64,000 nucleotides of DNA from Syncephalastrum monosporum B8922. Taxonomy: Eukaryota > Mucoromycota > Mucoromycetes > Mucorales > Syncephalastraceae. The notes below the pieces were generated by a model. The model worked only from the letters and a program-made list of their open reading frames with translations, was not told the DNA's origin and ran no database searches. The stretch lies in NCBI GenBank assembly GCA_000697355.1, contig JNEN01001212.1, forward strand, positions 124,001 to 188,000, written 5' to 3'. Positions 11,675 through 22,951 of this stretch are shown here, in pieces (position 1 is the first letter of the stretch; each line of letters begins with the position of its first letter). Both the position numbers and the translations under genes were made by a program.

Positions 11675-13172
11675 ATGACTGCTACCGTGAGCAAGCCCGT
11701 CCAAGCTAACGCGGCGACTGACAACTCTGCCGAGAACGGTAACGGTGCCAACGCCAACAACTTTGAATTTCAAGATGTCGGCTTAATCTTTGTCCGTGAG
11801 TACTACACCTTCCTTAACAAGAGCCCGTACCGTCTGCACGGCTTCTACAAGAATGATTCCCACATGGTCAGGGGCGAGGAAGGTGTGCCGGCCGAGACGT
11901 ACCATGGTCAGGCGGTATGTTCCTATATCGTTTGTAGTGAGTGATTTCGAGTATTCAGTCTCTGTGATTTTAGGCTATCCAAAAGCGGATTGAGGAACTT
12001 GGCTTTGAGGACTGCAAAGTGATCGTGACGCAGGTGGACAGCCAGATCTCGGTGAACAATGGTATCCTCGTCCAGGTCCTCGGTGAGATGTGCAACAACG
12101 GTGGCCCTCTCCGCCACTTTAGCCAGACCTTCTTCCTTGCCACTCAGGAGACCGGTTTCTATGTCCTGAACGACGTCTTCCGCTTTTTGAAGGAGGAGGA
12201 CGGTATCCCAGTCGACGAGGAGACCGATCACGCACCTCCTCCTCCTGCCGCCGCCGCTGCTGCTGCTGCGGCGCCGCCCTCTGCACCTGCACCCGTCCAA
12301 GCACAAGCCCCTGCTACGGCTACGGCTGCCACACCGGCTGCTACTGCCAACGCCATCCCTTCCACCGCTCCTTCTGAGACGGCGTCCGAGATGGCCGACT
12401 TGGACAGCACCGCCGCCACGACTGCTTCCACGCCCATCGTTGAGCCCGCCTCGTTGGAAGAACGCCAGGCCCCGCGTGAGGATGAAAAGAAGGATCAAAA
12501 GAAACGACGGGGTAGCGCTACTTCCCCCGCAGGTGCAAAGGCCAAGCCAAGCAAGCCATCCGCACCCAAGACCTGGGCGAACCTCGCCGCTAACCACGAG
12601 TCCAAGGCCGCCAACGCTGCCAATGCTCCGTCGTCCCCTGCTTCAGGTGCGGCTGCTCCCGCCACAACTGCCCCGGCCCCTGCCCCGGCTCAACACAACA
12701 AGCCGCGTTCGCCGCCACCCACGCGTTCGCATGCTCCTGTACGCAAAGGTAAATTTGACAGAAACAGTAGGGCAAGGGGATGGAAAGGGAAACCACGGGG
12801 ATCTGACAGCCGTGTTTCTATTTTATTTCAGAGAACATGACGGAGATTTTCATCAAGAACGTGAGCAAGGTCACACAAGAGCAGTTGAAGGAAGTGTTCA
12901 CGGCAGAGTTTGGTGAAGTCAAGTCGGTGAATCTGGTCCAGGCAAAGAACTGCGCGTTCCTCGAGTTCGTGTCGCCCGAGTCATGCCAAAAGGCGCTGGC
13001 TCAGAACAAGGTCCAGGTAGGCGAGGTCACAGTCTCGGCTGAGGAGCGGCGTCCTCCGGGCTCCAGATACCCTCGACCGCAGAACGGTTTCGACCGGAAG
13101 TTCCAGTCCAACCGCCGGGGCGGCGGTTCGATGCGTGGCAAGCCTCGCAACCCTCCCAACCCTCCAAAATAA
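11675..13172 (+). CDS. G3BP-like NTF2-domain and RRM protein
   Basis: Exons 11675-11914, 11974-12748 and 12832-13172 give 451 residues with consistent phases. An NTF2-like domain occupies roughly residues 30-150 (GLIFVREYYTFLNKSP, LHGFYKNDS, then IEELGFEDCKVIVTQVDSQ, and QTFFLATQETGFYVLNDVFR). A long Ala/Pro-rich, low-complexity linker follows, then an RRM near residues 340-410 (TEIFIKNVSKVTQEQLKEVF as RNP2 region, NCAFLEFVSPESC as RNP1 region), and an Arg/Gly-rich tail with RRGGGSMRG. This order matches G3BP/Rasputin, S. pombe Nxt3 and S. cerevisiae Bre5, which act as cofactors of a ubiquitin protease (Ubp3/USP10) and in stress granules. Role here is inferred from architecture. It converges on the homeobox gene with 168 bp between stops. 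Confidence 0.9.
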
Positions 13173-13340
13173 TGAAAACATGACAAAAACATGACAAAAA
13201 CAATGTAAAAAACAACCACTGTTTCTCTTTCATCTTTCTCTCTTCTTTTGTTTTCTTTATGCACACGCATGACAGCATATCTCGCAACAAGCAACAGCAC
13301 AATAACAATAACAAGCGCTTCGCATCTCCTTTTATGGCTT

Positions 13341-13775
13341 CTATCCTTGGTGTGTGTTTGGGTACCTGTAGTAGTAGTAAAAGTAGCTGCAGTAGATGCA
13401 GCTGGGATCCATGCAGATGGGCCAAAACAAGCCATCGGGCGCTGGTGGTCCGCCGGGATACATGGGGGTAGACAACGTTGGTGCTTCATTCTTCTTTGCT
13501 TGCTTCTTCTTTTCTTTGGCACGCCGATTTTGGAACCAGGTGGTGATCGTCCGACGAGGACTTCCAAGCTGCGCGGCCAGGCGCTCGACCGTGCGCTGAC
13601 TTGGGTGCTGCGACTCAGTAACGAAACTGGTCTCGAGGAGGGTTAAATCTTCGGGGCTGAACCGCCAGCGAGGCTTGATCTTGGGCGACCACGCCTCGAC
13701 GCTTTCAGTTTCCTCATCACTGTACATGGGCTGTTCTTCTTCAGTCAGCGAAGGATCTATTGTATAGAAAGACAT
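13341..13775 (-). CDS. Homeodomain transcription factor
   Basis: Single-exon 144-residue protein. An acidic N-terminus (EEEQPMYSDEETESVEAW) precedes a homeodomain at about residues 31-92. The helix-1 core LTLLETSF and the recognition helix WFQNRRAKEKKK are intact, including the Trp, Phe, Asn and Arg positions that define DNA-contacting homeodomains. The spacing is that of a typical 60-residue domain, not the TALE class. A Lys-rich segment just after helix 3 could be a nuclear localisation signal. The short tail is rich in Pro, Tyr and Cys. Target genes are unknown. The ATG at 13775 is the first in frame. An additional upstream exon cannot be excluded. Confidence 0.88.
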   Translation of the reverse strand: MSFYTIDPSLTEEEQPMYSDEETESVEAWSPKIKPRWRFSPEDLTLLETSFVTESQHPSQRTVERLAAQLGSPRRTITTWFQNRRAKEKKKQAKKNEAPTLSTPMYPGGPPAPDGLFWPICMDPSCIYCSYFYYYYRYPNTHQG

Positions 13776-14205
13776 GAGTGCGAGTAAAAACGGAAGTGGC
13801 GATGATTGTCAAGTATCATGGCTTTCATGCCAGAAACGCTGGAAACAAAAGGACATTTGGATATTCCCATCTCAATTTATCACGCCGTACTCCTCATCAC
13901 CATGAATTAGTAGGAGCCAGTTTTCACAGTCTTGATACAGTCTTATGCGACACACCGACCATAATACTGTCCTTTTTAAAGTTCTTATGCACAGATGCAT
14001 GACAGACTGATACTGGGGCCCTCCTCGTGCTGCCGACTCGAGATCACGTTATTCAAGGATATGCATGGTATAATGATTGATTTATTGAAGAGAAGCATAC
14101 AGTGTTGCAATTATATATGTATGATGTGAATATGTACGTATTTGCAGTATATGATGGAAGGAAGTATCGCAAAAAAAAAAAATAAAGGAAAAAATAACAG
14201 GCCGA
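13776..14205. other. Intergenic, no gene seen
   Basis: AT-rich interval between the homeobox gene start and the RING-CH gene stop. It holds an A-run near 14170. No coding feature was recognised. Confidence 0.5.
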
Positions 14206-14970
14206 TTATGCATCAATGTCGAGGATGCGGTGGCACACGTGCTGAAAAAGACAGGCCCATATCCAGGAATAAAACAAGAGGTAGGTGCCGAACGTGAGGC
14301 CCACCAGACTCATGGCAGCGCAGACAAAGAAGCGACGCACGCAAGTTGTACGAATGCTGAGGAGCGGTTCAAGGTTGACGTGTAAGATATTGTCAATCAT
14401 GCGCAAGGTCCGGTGCAGACCAATGATGCCGCACACGCCAATGAGATAAACGAGACCCAACAAGGCTTCCCCGGCCGCGCCTGTAGCGAAATGGACAAGT
14501 TGAAGCCAGGCGAGGATCTGCTGCAGTTCCTGGTCCTGCCAGTTCTCGTCCCCATCGAGCTTGGTGCCGGCCTCTTTGCCGAGGCCGAGTCGATCGAGGG
14601 CAGAGCCCAGATAAGCGAGGCCAAAGACAAGACCAATGACAGAGCCAAGGCTCAAGAGGTGGATACCCAGACAGACGAGGCGGGCGAGCCAGATTCGGCG
14701 TCGGGAGCGATAGATGTACTGGCATTTTTCGCAGACGGTGGCGGTGGCCGCGCAGCGAGCCATGCAGACCACGTGAGCGCGCTGAGGGCAATGGCATAGG
14801 TTGACAAGTGCCGGTCGTCGTTTGTGTATCAGGTACGGAAACATGGCTAGGTTATACGGGGACGGGTCCTGTTCCAGGTCATAATGGCAAAAGACACATT
14901 GCGGTCGCTGTTTTAGGTGTGTATAAGGTGGTGCTGGCGTAGGGAGATAGAGCGTCGTTGTCCGCTGCAT
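14206..14970 (-). CDS. RING-CH (MARCH-like) membrane E3 ubiquitin ligase
   Basis: Single-exon 254-residue protein. The N-terminal 90 residues contain a RING-variant (C4HC3) pattern: CVFC, then CHC with PQRAH-VVC, then CEKC, spaced as in RING-CH domains. It is followed by hydrophobic segments compatible with transmembrane helices at about residues 96-128, 155-185 and 210-240. This architecture is that of MARCH-type ligases, which ubiquitinate membrane proteins in the secretory and endosomal system, here by inference. The spacing between the first two Cys pairs is longer than in many family members (a 30-residue insert with DPSPYNLAMFPYL). Start ATG at 14970. The substrate is unknown. Confidence 0.8.
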   Translation of the reverse strand: MQRTTTLYLPTPAPPYTHLKQRPQCVFCHYDLEQDPSPYNLAMFPYLIHKRRPALVNLCHCPQRAHVVCMARCAATATVCEKCQYIYRSRRRIWLARLVCLGIHLLSLGSVIGLVFGLAYLGSALDRLGLGKEAGTKLDGDENWQDQELQQILAWLQLVHFATGAAGEALLGLVYLIGVCGIIGLHRTLRMIDNILHVNLEPLLSIRTTCVRRFFVCAAMSLVGLTFGTYLLFYSWIWACLFQHVCHRILDIDA

Positions 14971-15309
14971 GCTACTCTCTTTTTTTTTTTTCTGTTTTAC
15001 TTTTTATTTAATATATAAGAAGGAAAAGAAGAGAGGAGGGAAGAAGGAAAAAAAAGACGTTACTTTGGCAAGTTACATAAAAAGGGTTTGGATGCCCCTT
15101 AAAAAGAAGCGCCAATGCATAATATAAAAAAAAGTAACAGAGTTTCTTTTTCTTTTTTTGGTCACTGCAGAGCAGCGTGTCAGACAGCCAGCGTGCCAAC
15201 TCGTTTGTTTGTGGTTGTGTCACCACCCTTTTTCCTGTTGCGTAACTACCGGATCACCATCAGCAATCCAGCCAGCATCATAAGGCAGAAACTAAAAAAA
15301 AAAAAATTC

Positions 15310-16585
15310 CTAGCTTACCAAACAATTGGCACACCATGGATCAAGGGCGCCTCCTGCGCCGTCGTGAACAGTAGCGGCCGAGTCGAGCGCCTTACTACAG
15401 CCTGTACACTTGAGGCATTTGAGATGCCAGCGTGTCGCACGAGGGCCTGGTCGTTCCTCATGCACAGAGGCTATGCGCTGGCAGCAGCCGGGACAGGTCT
15501 TGGACTGTCCGAAGCTGGGCAGCGGCCTTCCACGACGACTCATCAGCGACGACGCATGAACAGACTGCGGCGGCCGGGCCTGCGGCAGCTGCTCGGAGGA
15601 TTCAGGCTTCCTGTGCTGAGGCTTCTGCTGCTCTTTGACGCTCTGAGGCGGGGGCGGGTGGAATTGCGGGACAATCTTGAAATCTTCTTCCGGGTCGCTA
15701 TCATTCTTGTGCGCTTGTTCCCGGCTGCACGGAGGGCAATACGGCAGTGTCGTGTGTTCAGTATACATCGACGACGGTTGCAGCACTTTTTGACACTCGG
15801 TGCAGCGGAAACACTGGAGGCCCCCTTTAATATATTTCTGTTCACATATTTGTGCTTTTTTATGGACTCTTACCCTAGAGTGGAGTGGTATTTGACGGAT
15901 GATCAAGTACGCGTCACGGATAGTTTGGCTGCATCGGCCACATTGGATCCTGCGCAGCTCGGGTGCGCACTACAGCATGAATTCACATCCGTATCAGCCA
16001 TCTTCACCGGCTGTCCCGGTTTTTTCTGTCTCTATCTCTCCCTTTCTATTTTACCTTGGGATGATAAATACGGCGCTCCTCGTCAGTATGGAACGATGTC
16101 TCCTCAAAAGGCTCCTGGCACTTTTCGCACTTGAGGCACGCCCAATGGTACGCCTGCTGACTCTGCGGTAAACGCACTGTCTTGCCGTTGAGCTCCTTTT
16201 GGCACGCGGGACATGACGGCTGAGGAAGAGGCGTCACTTTTTTCGTTGTACTTTCCCATAAGCTGGTGGCAGTGGGTCGGCGACGTTGCGGCGTCAGAAG
16301 AGGGCTTTTGACGGCCGGCTTCTTGTCAAGCACGTCACCCATGTACCTACAATAGGAGAAAACTATGAATCCTTGTATCTTTCCAGGCACTTTCTCTCCA
16401 AGTCTACCTGGACTGCCATCGATCCACCAGAGGGGTCTGGTTCAGTGCTGCTATTTCATGTCGGAAAATTTCAGTACGCTTTCATATACTCGCCTAATGC
16501 TTCGGCTTTTACCAGCGATGGCGCTGCCGCACTTGTGGCATTTCTCGGTTCGACAAAGCTCACCGCAGCGTTTGCAGTAAGGCAT
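15310..16585 (-). CDS. LIM zinc-finger protein
   Basis: Several exons, with first exon 16513-16585 encoding MPYCKRCGELCRTEKC, a short CxxC zinc ribbon, and exon 2 at 16408-16450. The third exon opens RYMGDVLDKKP and carries LIM domain 1 (CPACQKELNG, YHWACLKCEKC, ending YHPK then C-A-P after a splice near 16045). LIM 2 runs CGRCSQTIRDAY to CFRCTECQKVL and CPPC, and LIM 3 runs CPGCCQRI, WHLKCLKCTGC, WCANC. Between LIM 2 and 3 is a Pro/Gln/Ser-rich linker. In LIM 2 the usual His of H-x2-C appears to be Gly (GLQC), and the splice around 15840-15880 is ambiguous because the region can be read through without a stop. LIM domains mediate protein contacts in cytoskeletal or polarity complexes. The precise role is unknown. 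Reads in tandem after TTI1. Confidence 0.8.
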
Positions 16586-16729
16586 GAGAGATCGACAGTA
16601 TTGGAAAGAGACCGAGGGGCTGGGTTTTTATTTCTGTTTTACTTTGATAAAGAGCCAGTCTTTTTTTTTTCTTTTTTAGAGAGAGAGCGAAGCGGGAGAG
16701 GACGTCGGGAAAGAAACAATTTAAGGGCA

Positions 16730-19700
16730 TCAAGAATCCATCGCGACAAGCACCCTCCGGGCATTTTCGCTGCAGTCACTCATCCTCAGCCATGCGGGTA
16801 TGTCAAAGTTGGGGATCGTGAGCGCTTGAAGCGAGGCCACACACAACCAGACCGTCTCATAGTGACGCTCGCTCAGAGCAATCAAGCAATCCACAGCGCG
16901 CTGCTGGTGTTCTTTGGGAGCTTGGCGACACAGAAACGGTTTGTTTGCTTCCGTTATGTCCACAGCCATCTGGATCGACACCGGCGCACACCGTGCCATC
17001 TTGGTGAGTGCCAATAAGATGCTGCTGGTGAGCTTGTGGTGAGTCGAGTAGCCATACCGTGTCTCCTTGTTCTTGAGTAGATCACGCAGCCGGGGCCAGA
17101 CGTCGGTCTCGATGCGCTTCGACACAAAGTCATGGAGCTCCTCGGCGAGGGTGCCCATCAGATCAACCGCACACTGGACGACATGGGGTGTCTTGTCTTC
17201 CAAGCGGCGCAGGAGAAACGGCCAGACCGTGTTGACGAGGGGCATCACCTTGTTTTCGTACGCACGGAGCGCTTTCACACCCTCGCCCAGCATAACCAGC
17301 ATCTGGCTGCGTAGTTCAGACGAGGCCGAGGTCAGAAAATGAGGTGTCTTGTGGAGGATATCGAGGGCCATGGCTTCCCGCCGAGAAGGTTCCTTTTCTT
17401 GCTCTGCAGCTGCGTCGGCCGCTTCCATCGCGTCCGCTTCCTGTTCCAGCGTGTTCATAATGTCGGGCTTGGGTTCTTCTTGCTTGTTATTTTGGCGGTC
17501 CAAAAAGTAGCGCCCAATATCCTCCATAGACTGGGGCGTCTCCTCGATTTCTTCTTTTGGGTGCTGCTTTCTTCGGCTCACCACCCACGCCGCGATCTCG
17601 CTGGATTCGCCGCGCTTGACTGGCGTCGTGGAGGGTGTAGGCGCTTGGGGGTGTGCGGGCAGTGCAGGAGCGGTGGCATAGACACTTTTTACGATATCGA
17701 CCAGGACCAAACACAGTTGCTTGCAGAGCCAGCCGTCAGCATGGTAGCGGTCCAGGGCGTCAAATATTTCTTGCACGGTGTCTTCAAGCTGATCCACCAC
17801 CTCGTCGCGTCCGAGCTGAATCAGGGCTCGCAGGACAAATGCTGTCCGCAGGCACTGGTTGAGAAGAGCGATGCGTTGCGACACCTTGTTGATTGCATAA
17901 TCGAGATTATCCACGCACAGCTGCCTTGCCGACGCGTAGCCGCAGACGCTGGCAATGGTATTGAGCGTAATCAGCGCATAGTCGTGTATGAGGACGGTGG
18001 GTGAGCCAAGATGGACCAGCAGAGGATACAGCGTCGTGATGAGCTCGTCTTGCATGGTTTCACTGCCGAGGATGCTTGTGACGAGACCGACGACCTGCAG
18101 GCCCAGACAGATCGCCATGACATTTTCGTCGCTGTTGCTACGTTGCAAAGGCACCATCGCCTTGGAGGTGTGCCTGGTTTCGGATGGGTCAATGACGGTC
18201 TCCATGATATCGCGTAGTACATCATGGGCTACTTTGGTGAGCTCGGGTGGCGCAGGTTCGTCTTCCAATGTCACGTAGGGGTCGTCTTCTCGCATCACTG
18301 CACCAGCCAGTAGTGAATGGATAATATAGATTGCTTGAGGGGGTATCTGTGCAGGTGCATCTTCCTGTAAGCATTCCACAAAGTGATCGATCCAGAAGCG
18401 CAGATCCCCATAACGTCCTATCGTGTTGAATAAACGTGTCATTTGATGGATGGTGCGGTCTGTTATAAGGTGCTGGAAACGGATGGGTGGGTATAAATGG
18501 GTGGCAGACCCATGTTGGCTGTTGACTACGTCAATGTATTTGTTCATGCCTGAGGGCTGGATGGTCGCATGGTGCTCGAGTTCAAGGGCATGAAGATAGG
18601 CCTCGGACAGTCGTGGCAGTGCGGTGTTTAGCGCGCTTGAAGCCTGTTCCTTGAGCACGAGCACATACCCATTCGCGAGTCGCATCGCTCGGTATTTCTC
18701 ATCTTCATCGCCCATCAGGATACGGCCCGGGACACGCGCAAAGGCGTCGTACAAGCTGGTTTTGAGGCTCGACACGAGAACGGTGTCGCCGTGCATCAAA
18801 GCGTCGAGATGTTGTTGACTCGCAAATGCAACTTGCTCGTACTCGTCGTCGAGATAGAGGATCAACGTTTCCAAGAGCGGTTCTATGCAGCTGGGCAGCG
18901 TCCGTGGGCAGGCAGATAGCACCTTGCCGGCAAACGTGACGAGGGCGAGGCGTGCGCGGTAGTGAGCATAGCATGGGGCCTTGACCGCCTCGTCGATCAG
19001 CGCAGCCAGGCGCTGGCGCACCGTGGTGAGCCATGCTTCCGTCCGCACCTCCTGCGGCGCTTCCTCTGACGGCTGCTTCTCGGAAGGCAGCTCGCGCTGC
19101 AGGTCCTGAAAGGACGTGGGACGCTGGACCAGATGGGGATTGACGCTGTCGGCGAGCGTGGCTGCGATCAGGTCACCCCAGAAATCGAGGGCGGCGACAA
19201 TGACGCGGTGGTTCTCTTTCTCGCCGCGCTGCCGGATGCAGCGGCACAGTTTGGAGGCCAAGCCAGGCAGCAGCATGACGAGGAAGTCGACGACCTGGAC
19301 GTTGTCGAGCAAGAGGTGCGACAAGGTGCGTAATGCATCGAGACGCCACGCGAGATCGACGTCGCTGAGGGCCATGTCGAGCAGGGAGGTCGTGATCTGG
19401 CCCAGCAGAGGCTGCACGTCCTTGTGCTGCAGGTAGGCCAGGAGCTGACTCGCGTCAGGAAGAGGGGGGTCAGACACAGGCAGAAGCGCGTCGATGCAGA
19501 GGATGGCCTTGTGCTGGACGTGGCGGGCCAGGCCAAGGGGAGACACGGCGGTGTCGATGCAGCGTGTCAGCAGGAGCAGCCATTGCTGGAAAAGAGGCGG
19601 GTTGAACGTGGCTTTCCAAAGCGTACGCGTCAAGAGCAGCCGGATGCATCCGAACCATGGCTCAAGCGCGTAACTCTGCAGGGCCTCGCGCTTCTGGAGC

Positions 19701-19924
19701 AGGAAGAACTGGCTCAAGATGATCTGGGCCAAGTAGTCCACCGCCGTCCCGTCTAAGCTCGACTCGGGATCGGGCATGGCCGTCAAGATCAACTCTAGAT
19801 CGCGTAGCTTCTGGCCGACCTGACGTCCAAAATCAGCATTGGAAGCCGTCTGCGAGGCAAGCTGGAGGTTGATGCATATGGATTGTAAGTCGTGACCGAG
19901 ATTGGACGGAGGCGGTATGGGCAT
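16730..19924 (-). CDS. TTI1: TEL2-interacting protein 1 (TTT complex)
   Basis: A single uninterrupted frame of 1064 residues. The sequence is helical-repeat (HEAT-like) throughout, without enzyme motifs. The C-terminal segment (LVNTVWPFLLRRLEDKTPHV, VQCAVDLMGTLAEELHDFVS, IETDVWPRLRDLL) and overall length match TTI1. TTI1, with TEL2 and TTI2, forms the TTT complex that helps Hsp90 mature PI3K-like kinases such as TOR, ATM and ATR. It acts in cytoplasm and nucleus. An acidic, low-complexity stretch lies around residue 800 (EEIEETPQSMEDI, EQEADAMEAADAAAEQE), as is common before the last HEAT block. It is the longest intronless gene in the window, against intron-rich neighbours. Divergent from the THP3/LENG8-like gene with 538 bp between starts. 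Confidence 0.83.
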   Translation of the reverse strand: MPIPPPSNLGHDLQSICINLQLASQTASNADFGRQVGQKLRDLELILTAMPDPESSLDGTAVDYLAQIILSQFFLLQKREALQSYALEPWFGCIRLLLTRTLWKATFNPPLFQQWLLLLTRCIDTAVSPLGLARHVQHKAILCIDALLPVSDPPLPDASQLLAYLQHKDVQPLLGQITTSLLDMALSDVDLAWRLDALRTLSHLLLDNVQVVDFLVMLLPGLASKLCRCIRQRGEKENHRVIVAALDFWGDLIAATLADSVNPHLVQRPTSFQDLQRELPSEKQPSEEAPQEVRTEAWLTTVRQRLAALIDEAVKAPCYAHYRARLALVTFAGKVLSACPRTLPSCIEPLLETLILYLDDEYEQVAFASQQHLDALMHGDTVLVSSLKTSLYDAFARVPGRILMGDEDEKYRAMRLANGYVLVLKEQASSALNTALPRLSEAYLHALELEHHATIQPSGMNKYIDVVNSQHGSATHLYPPIRFQHLITDRTIHQMTRLFNTIGRYGDLRFWIDHFVECLQEDAPAQIPPQAIYIIHSLLAGAVMREDDPYVTLEDEPAPPELTKVAHDVLRDIMETVIDPSETRHTSKAMVPLQRSNSDENVMAICLGLQVVGLVTSILGSETMQDELITTLYPLLVHLGSPTVLIHDYALITLNTIASVCGYASARQLCVDNLDYAINKVSQRIALLNQCLRTAFVLRALIQLGRDEVVDQLEDTVQEIFDALDRYHADGWLCKQLCLVLVDIVKSVYATAPALPAHPQAPTPSTTPVKRGESSEIAAWVVSRRKQHPKEEIEETPQSMEDIGRYFLDRQNNKQEEPKPDIMNTLEQEADAMEAADAAAEQEKEPSRREAMALDILHKTPHFLTSASSELRSQMLVMLGEGVKALRAYENKVMPLVNTVWPFLLRRLEDKTPHVVQCAVDLMGTLAEELHDFVSKRIETDVWPRLRDLLKNKETRYGYSTHHKLTSSILLALTKMARCAPVSIQMAVDITEANKPFLCRQAPKEHQQRAVDCLIALSERHYETVWLCVASLQALTIPNFDIPAWLRMSDCSENARRVLVAMDS

Positions 19925-20462
19925 GGACGGAAGGAAGAAAGTGGCCTATTGTAGCAAGAATTGCTCTTTGTTCTATTGTATTTTGTATCTGTTCCGTTGA
20001 TATAATCATGCTATTGTTCACCCTCGTTGTAATACATGCACATCTACCCACGTACTTGTTTCTCTACCCTATTCCTATCGAGGGCATTGGCTTTACAAAA
20101 GGGTTACTACTTGAGTACGTTCATTCAGGCAGTGTCTCACACAAAGAGAGACAAAACATGCATCCTCTATCAAGCCCGTTGAAAGTGGATGTTAAAGAGT
20201 ATGGCTGCCAGATAGTATCCATGATTGTAGACGCGGTCCATCTTGCCGGTCCCTACTCTCTCTCGTTTTCCGTTTCTTCTTATTTTGCTTTTTATTCCTG
20301 TAGGCTTCGTTAATGCTTCTTGCGAGGCGAAATTGAAGTCACGTTCCTTCTTCCTTCTTTCGAACCTCGAACCTATCCACAGTGGCGCAACCCAACAGTA
20401 ATTCAGGACAGAATCCGCCTTGGTGAGTCTTTTTATTCCAGAACGCGCTCATCGCTGACTTG

Positions 20463-22638
20463 ATGGACTCTGGGCTAAGGTCGAGCGCGTGGCAGCAGCC
20501 TCAGCAGCCGCAGTACTCTGCTCCACCAGCGACGGATCCCAGTTATGCGGCTTACTACCAACAGTATTACCAGAGCACCCCGGAACAGCAGCATCAGTAC
20601 TACCAGCAGTATTACCAGCAACAGCAACAGCAACAGGCCGGCCAGACATCCCCACCCTCGTCCGATGGTCAAACTTACTCGTACCCCTACGATTACAGCC
20701 AGTATTACGCTGGCTATGGCGGGGATTCCCAACCACCGGCTGGGCAACAACAGCCGTATGACTACTCTAACTATTATTACCACTACCCACCCCAGTCCCA
20801 GGCACAGCCGCCACCACCTCCACCGCAGCAGGCAAGGTAAGGCTTGTTACGTGGTGAATGCGTACATATCAGCTGATCTAGGTGTGCCCAAAAGCGCTGC
20901 CTCGACTTATAGACCTCCCCCACCTCCAGGACCTCCTCCACCCTCTGGAGCGAATGGAAGACCACCGCCACCGCCACCGCCAGCATCATCCGCACAAACC
21001 AATACCGCACAGACCTCTGCAGCCCCATCCCATGCCCCTCCATCTCAAACCCAGCCGCCATCGGTATCCCAGCCAAAGCCACGACCCACCCCTCCCTCGA
21101 AACCCACCACGTCAGCACCCACAAGTGAGGATTGGCCGCCGTCATTACAGTAGGTGCCTGACGATGGAGATGATTGCGGAAGCTTATTGTTTCTACCTAG
21201 ACAATATGTCAAGGAAGTATTTGACAATTGTCCACCTGAAGGACGGGATCAGGCTCAGCTCGAGTTGAGAGATATTATTATTGAAAAGCACCGAGCAGGC
21301 GTCCTGATGACCACCGATTGGAGCGAGATGGATCTGCCCAGCGTATGTCATCCGAGAAAGAAGTTCAAGAAGCAGTAAGTCACGGCCCTGTAAGGGGCAA
21401 ACGAGAAGCGGTTGGCTTGGCTAAATTACATGGTCTTGCTATTCTAGCAAAAAGACGTTCCATGCCGTGAAACCAATCACCCCCACCCCGGAGGAAAGAG
21501 AAAAACGTAAGTTACGGGCACGACGCTTTCAGGACCAGCGAGAGGAATCCCCCCCCCCGCCTATGGTGCATCGTATGGTAAGTTTCTAGTAAAAAAAAAA
21601 AAGTTCCCGAACCTGGATCTGAATTGGGGCTTTGCAGGAAGCGATGGACATCCAGGATCAGGATAAGACCATTGTGGGCACGTGCACCCAGCTGGAAAAG
21701 AACTATCTCCGTCTGACATCCGCACCCGACCCGTCCACCGTTCGACCTCTGCATGTGCTGAAGCAGACACTGGAACTCCTCAAAGAGAAGTGGAGCTCAG
21801 AGAGTAACTACGCTTACATTTGTGATCAGTTCAAGTCCATGCGACAGGATCTCACAGTGCAGCGGATACGAGATGATTTTACCGTGCGTGTATACGAGAT
21901 CCATGCACGCATCGCATTAGAAAAGGTAAGAGATGACACGGCGACGGGTTTGCGTATCTTTATTTATTCAATGATACTTTGGCTCGTTAGGGCGACCTGG
22001 GCGAGTATAATCAGTGCCAAACACAACTCAAAGAGCTGTATGCGCTAGGTATTCAAGGCCAGTCTACGGAATTCGCGGCGTATCGTATCCTCTATTTCCT
22101 GCACACCCAGAATTGGTCGGGTAGGCTATCTTATCTTTTCTCACACTTGACCTGGAGGAAACTGATACAAGGCATTAGACATCAACGCATGCATGGTGGA
22201 ACTGACAGACGAACAAAGGCAGAGTGATGAAGTGCAACACGCGCTCCAGGTGCGGTCTGCTCTGGCTACCTCGAATTACCATAGGTTTTTCAAACTGTAT
22301 CAAACGGCGCCCAACATGGGTGGGTTCTTGATGGACCAATTTGTAGAGCGAGAACGGGTCCATGCCCTGATCATCCTCTGCAAAGCGTAAGTCAAAATAG
22401 ACCTGTTTCGGCTTTCAACTGAATCTTTTTTTTTTTCACCAGCTTCCGTCCCACCCTGCCGATCGCATTTATTCAGCCTGAGCTCGAGTTTGCGACGGAA
22501 GAAGAGATCATCAAGTTTCTCGTCAAACATCAAGCCAATTTTGTACAAGACGGTAATTTGGACTGCAAGGTGGCATTTGCCCGACTGTCAGAAAGTGCCC
22601 GAAAATACAAGAAGGTCGATATCAAAGGACAGCTGTAA
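20463..22638 (+). CDS. SAC3/GANP-domain protein, THP3/LENG8 type
   Basis: Eight exons with consistent phases give about 578 residues: 20463-20836, 20913-21149, 21201-21374, 21448-21577, 21638-21925, 21991-22120, 22179-22386 and 22443-22638. The N-terminus is rich in Gln, Tyr and Pro, with runs of QQYYQ. Then come the family blocks [30 protein letters not shown], and the SAC3/GANP domain: [91 protein letters not shown]. Yeast Thp3 with Csn12 links transcription elongation and splicing, and LENG8 is the human relative. The first intron acceptor (TTATAG at 20907-20912) is chosen because only it keeps frame. An extra 5' exon is possible, since GTGAGT near 20424 looks like a donor. Confidence 0.85.
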
Positions 22639-22951
22639 GCAACACACCCCTACACACCCCTATTCTATGAGTGGAAGCTACTATCTCATCCTCGGTCGAT
22701 GTTGCTTTTGAGGTTTTCCAGTTTAAAAAAGCGTAATTTTATATCCAGTTTCGTGTCATTATTTAAAAAAAGATCCATTCTCTAAAAGCGAGAGCGGCCT
22801 CTGCGTGTGTGTGTGTGTGCCTTGAGTGTATATGCTTTCTATGTAAACAATTTTTTTTTTGCCATACATGCGCGTTGAATATATACTTTAATTATGTATA
22901 TATATATAGATATATAAGGAATACCATGAATATACAACCATATTGATACGT

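Noticed and set aside
11923..12597. 224-codon minus-strand frame opposite the G3BP-like gene
   Set aside because: Arg/Gly/Ser-rich by composition only, caused by the Ala/Pro codons on the other strand.
15115..16134. 339-codon plus-strand frame across the LIM gene
   Set aside because: The minus strand carries three LIM zinc-binding patterns and sensible introns. The plus frame has no domain.
20460..20836. Plain reading of the first THP3-like exon into the following sequence
   Set aside because: Using the nearest acceptor (GATCTAG at 20881) puts the Pro-rich exon out of frame. The TTATAG acceptor at 20912 keeps one open frame through all eight exons.
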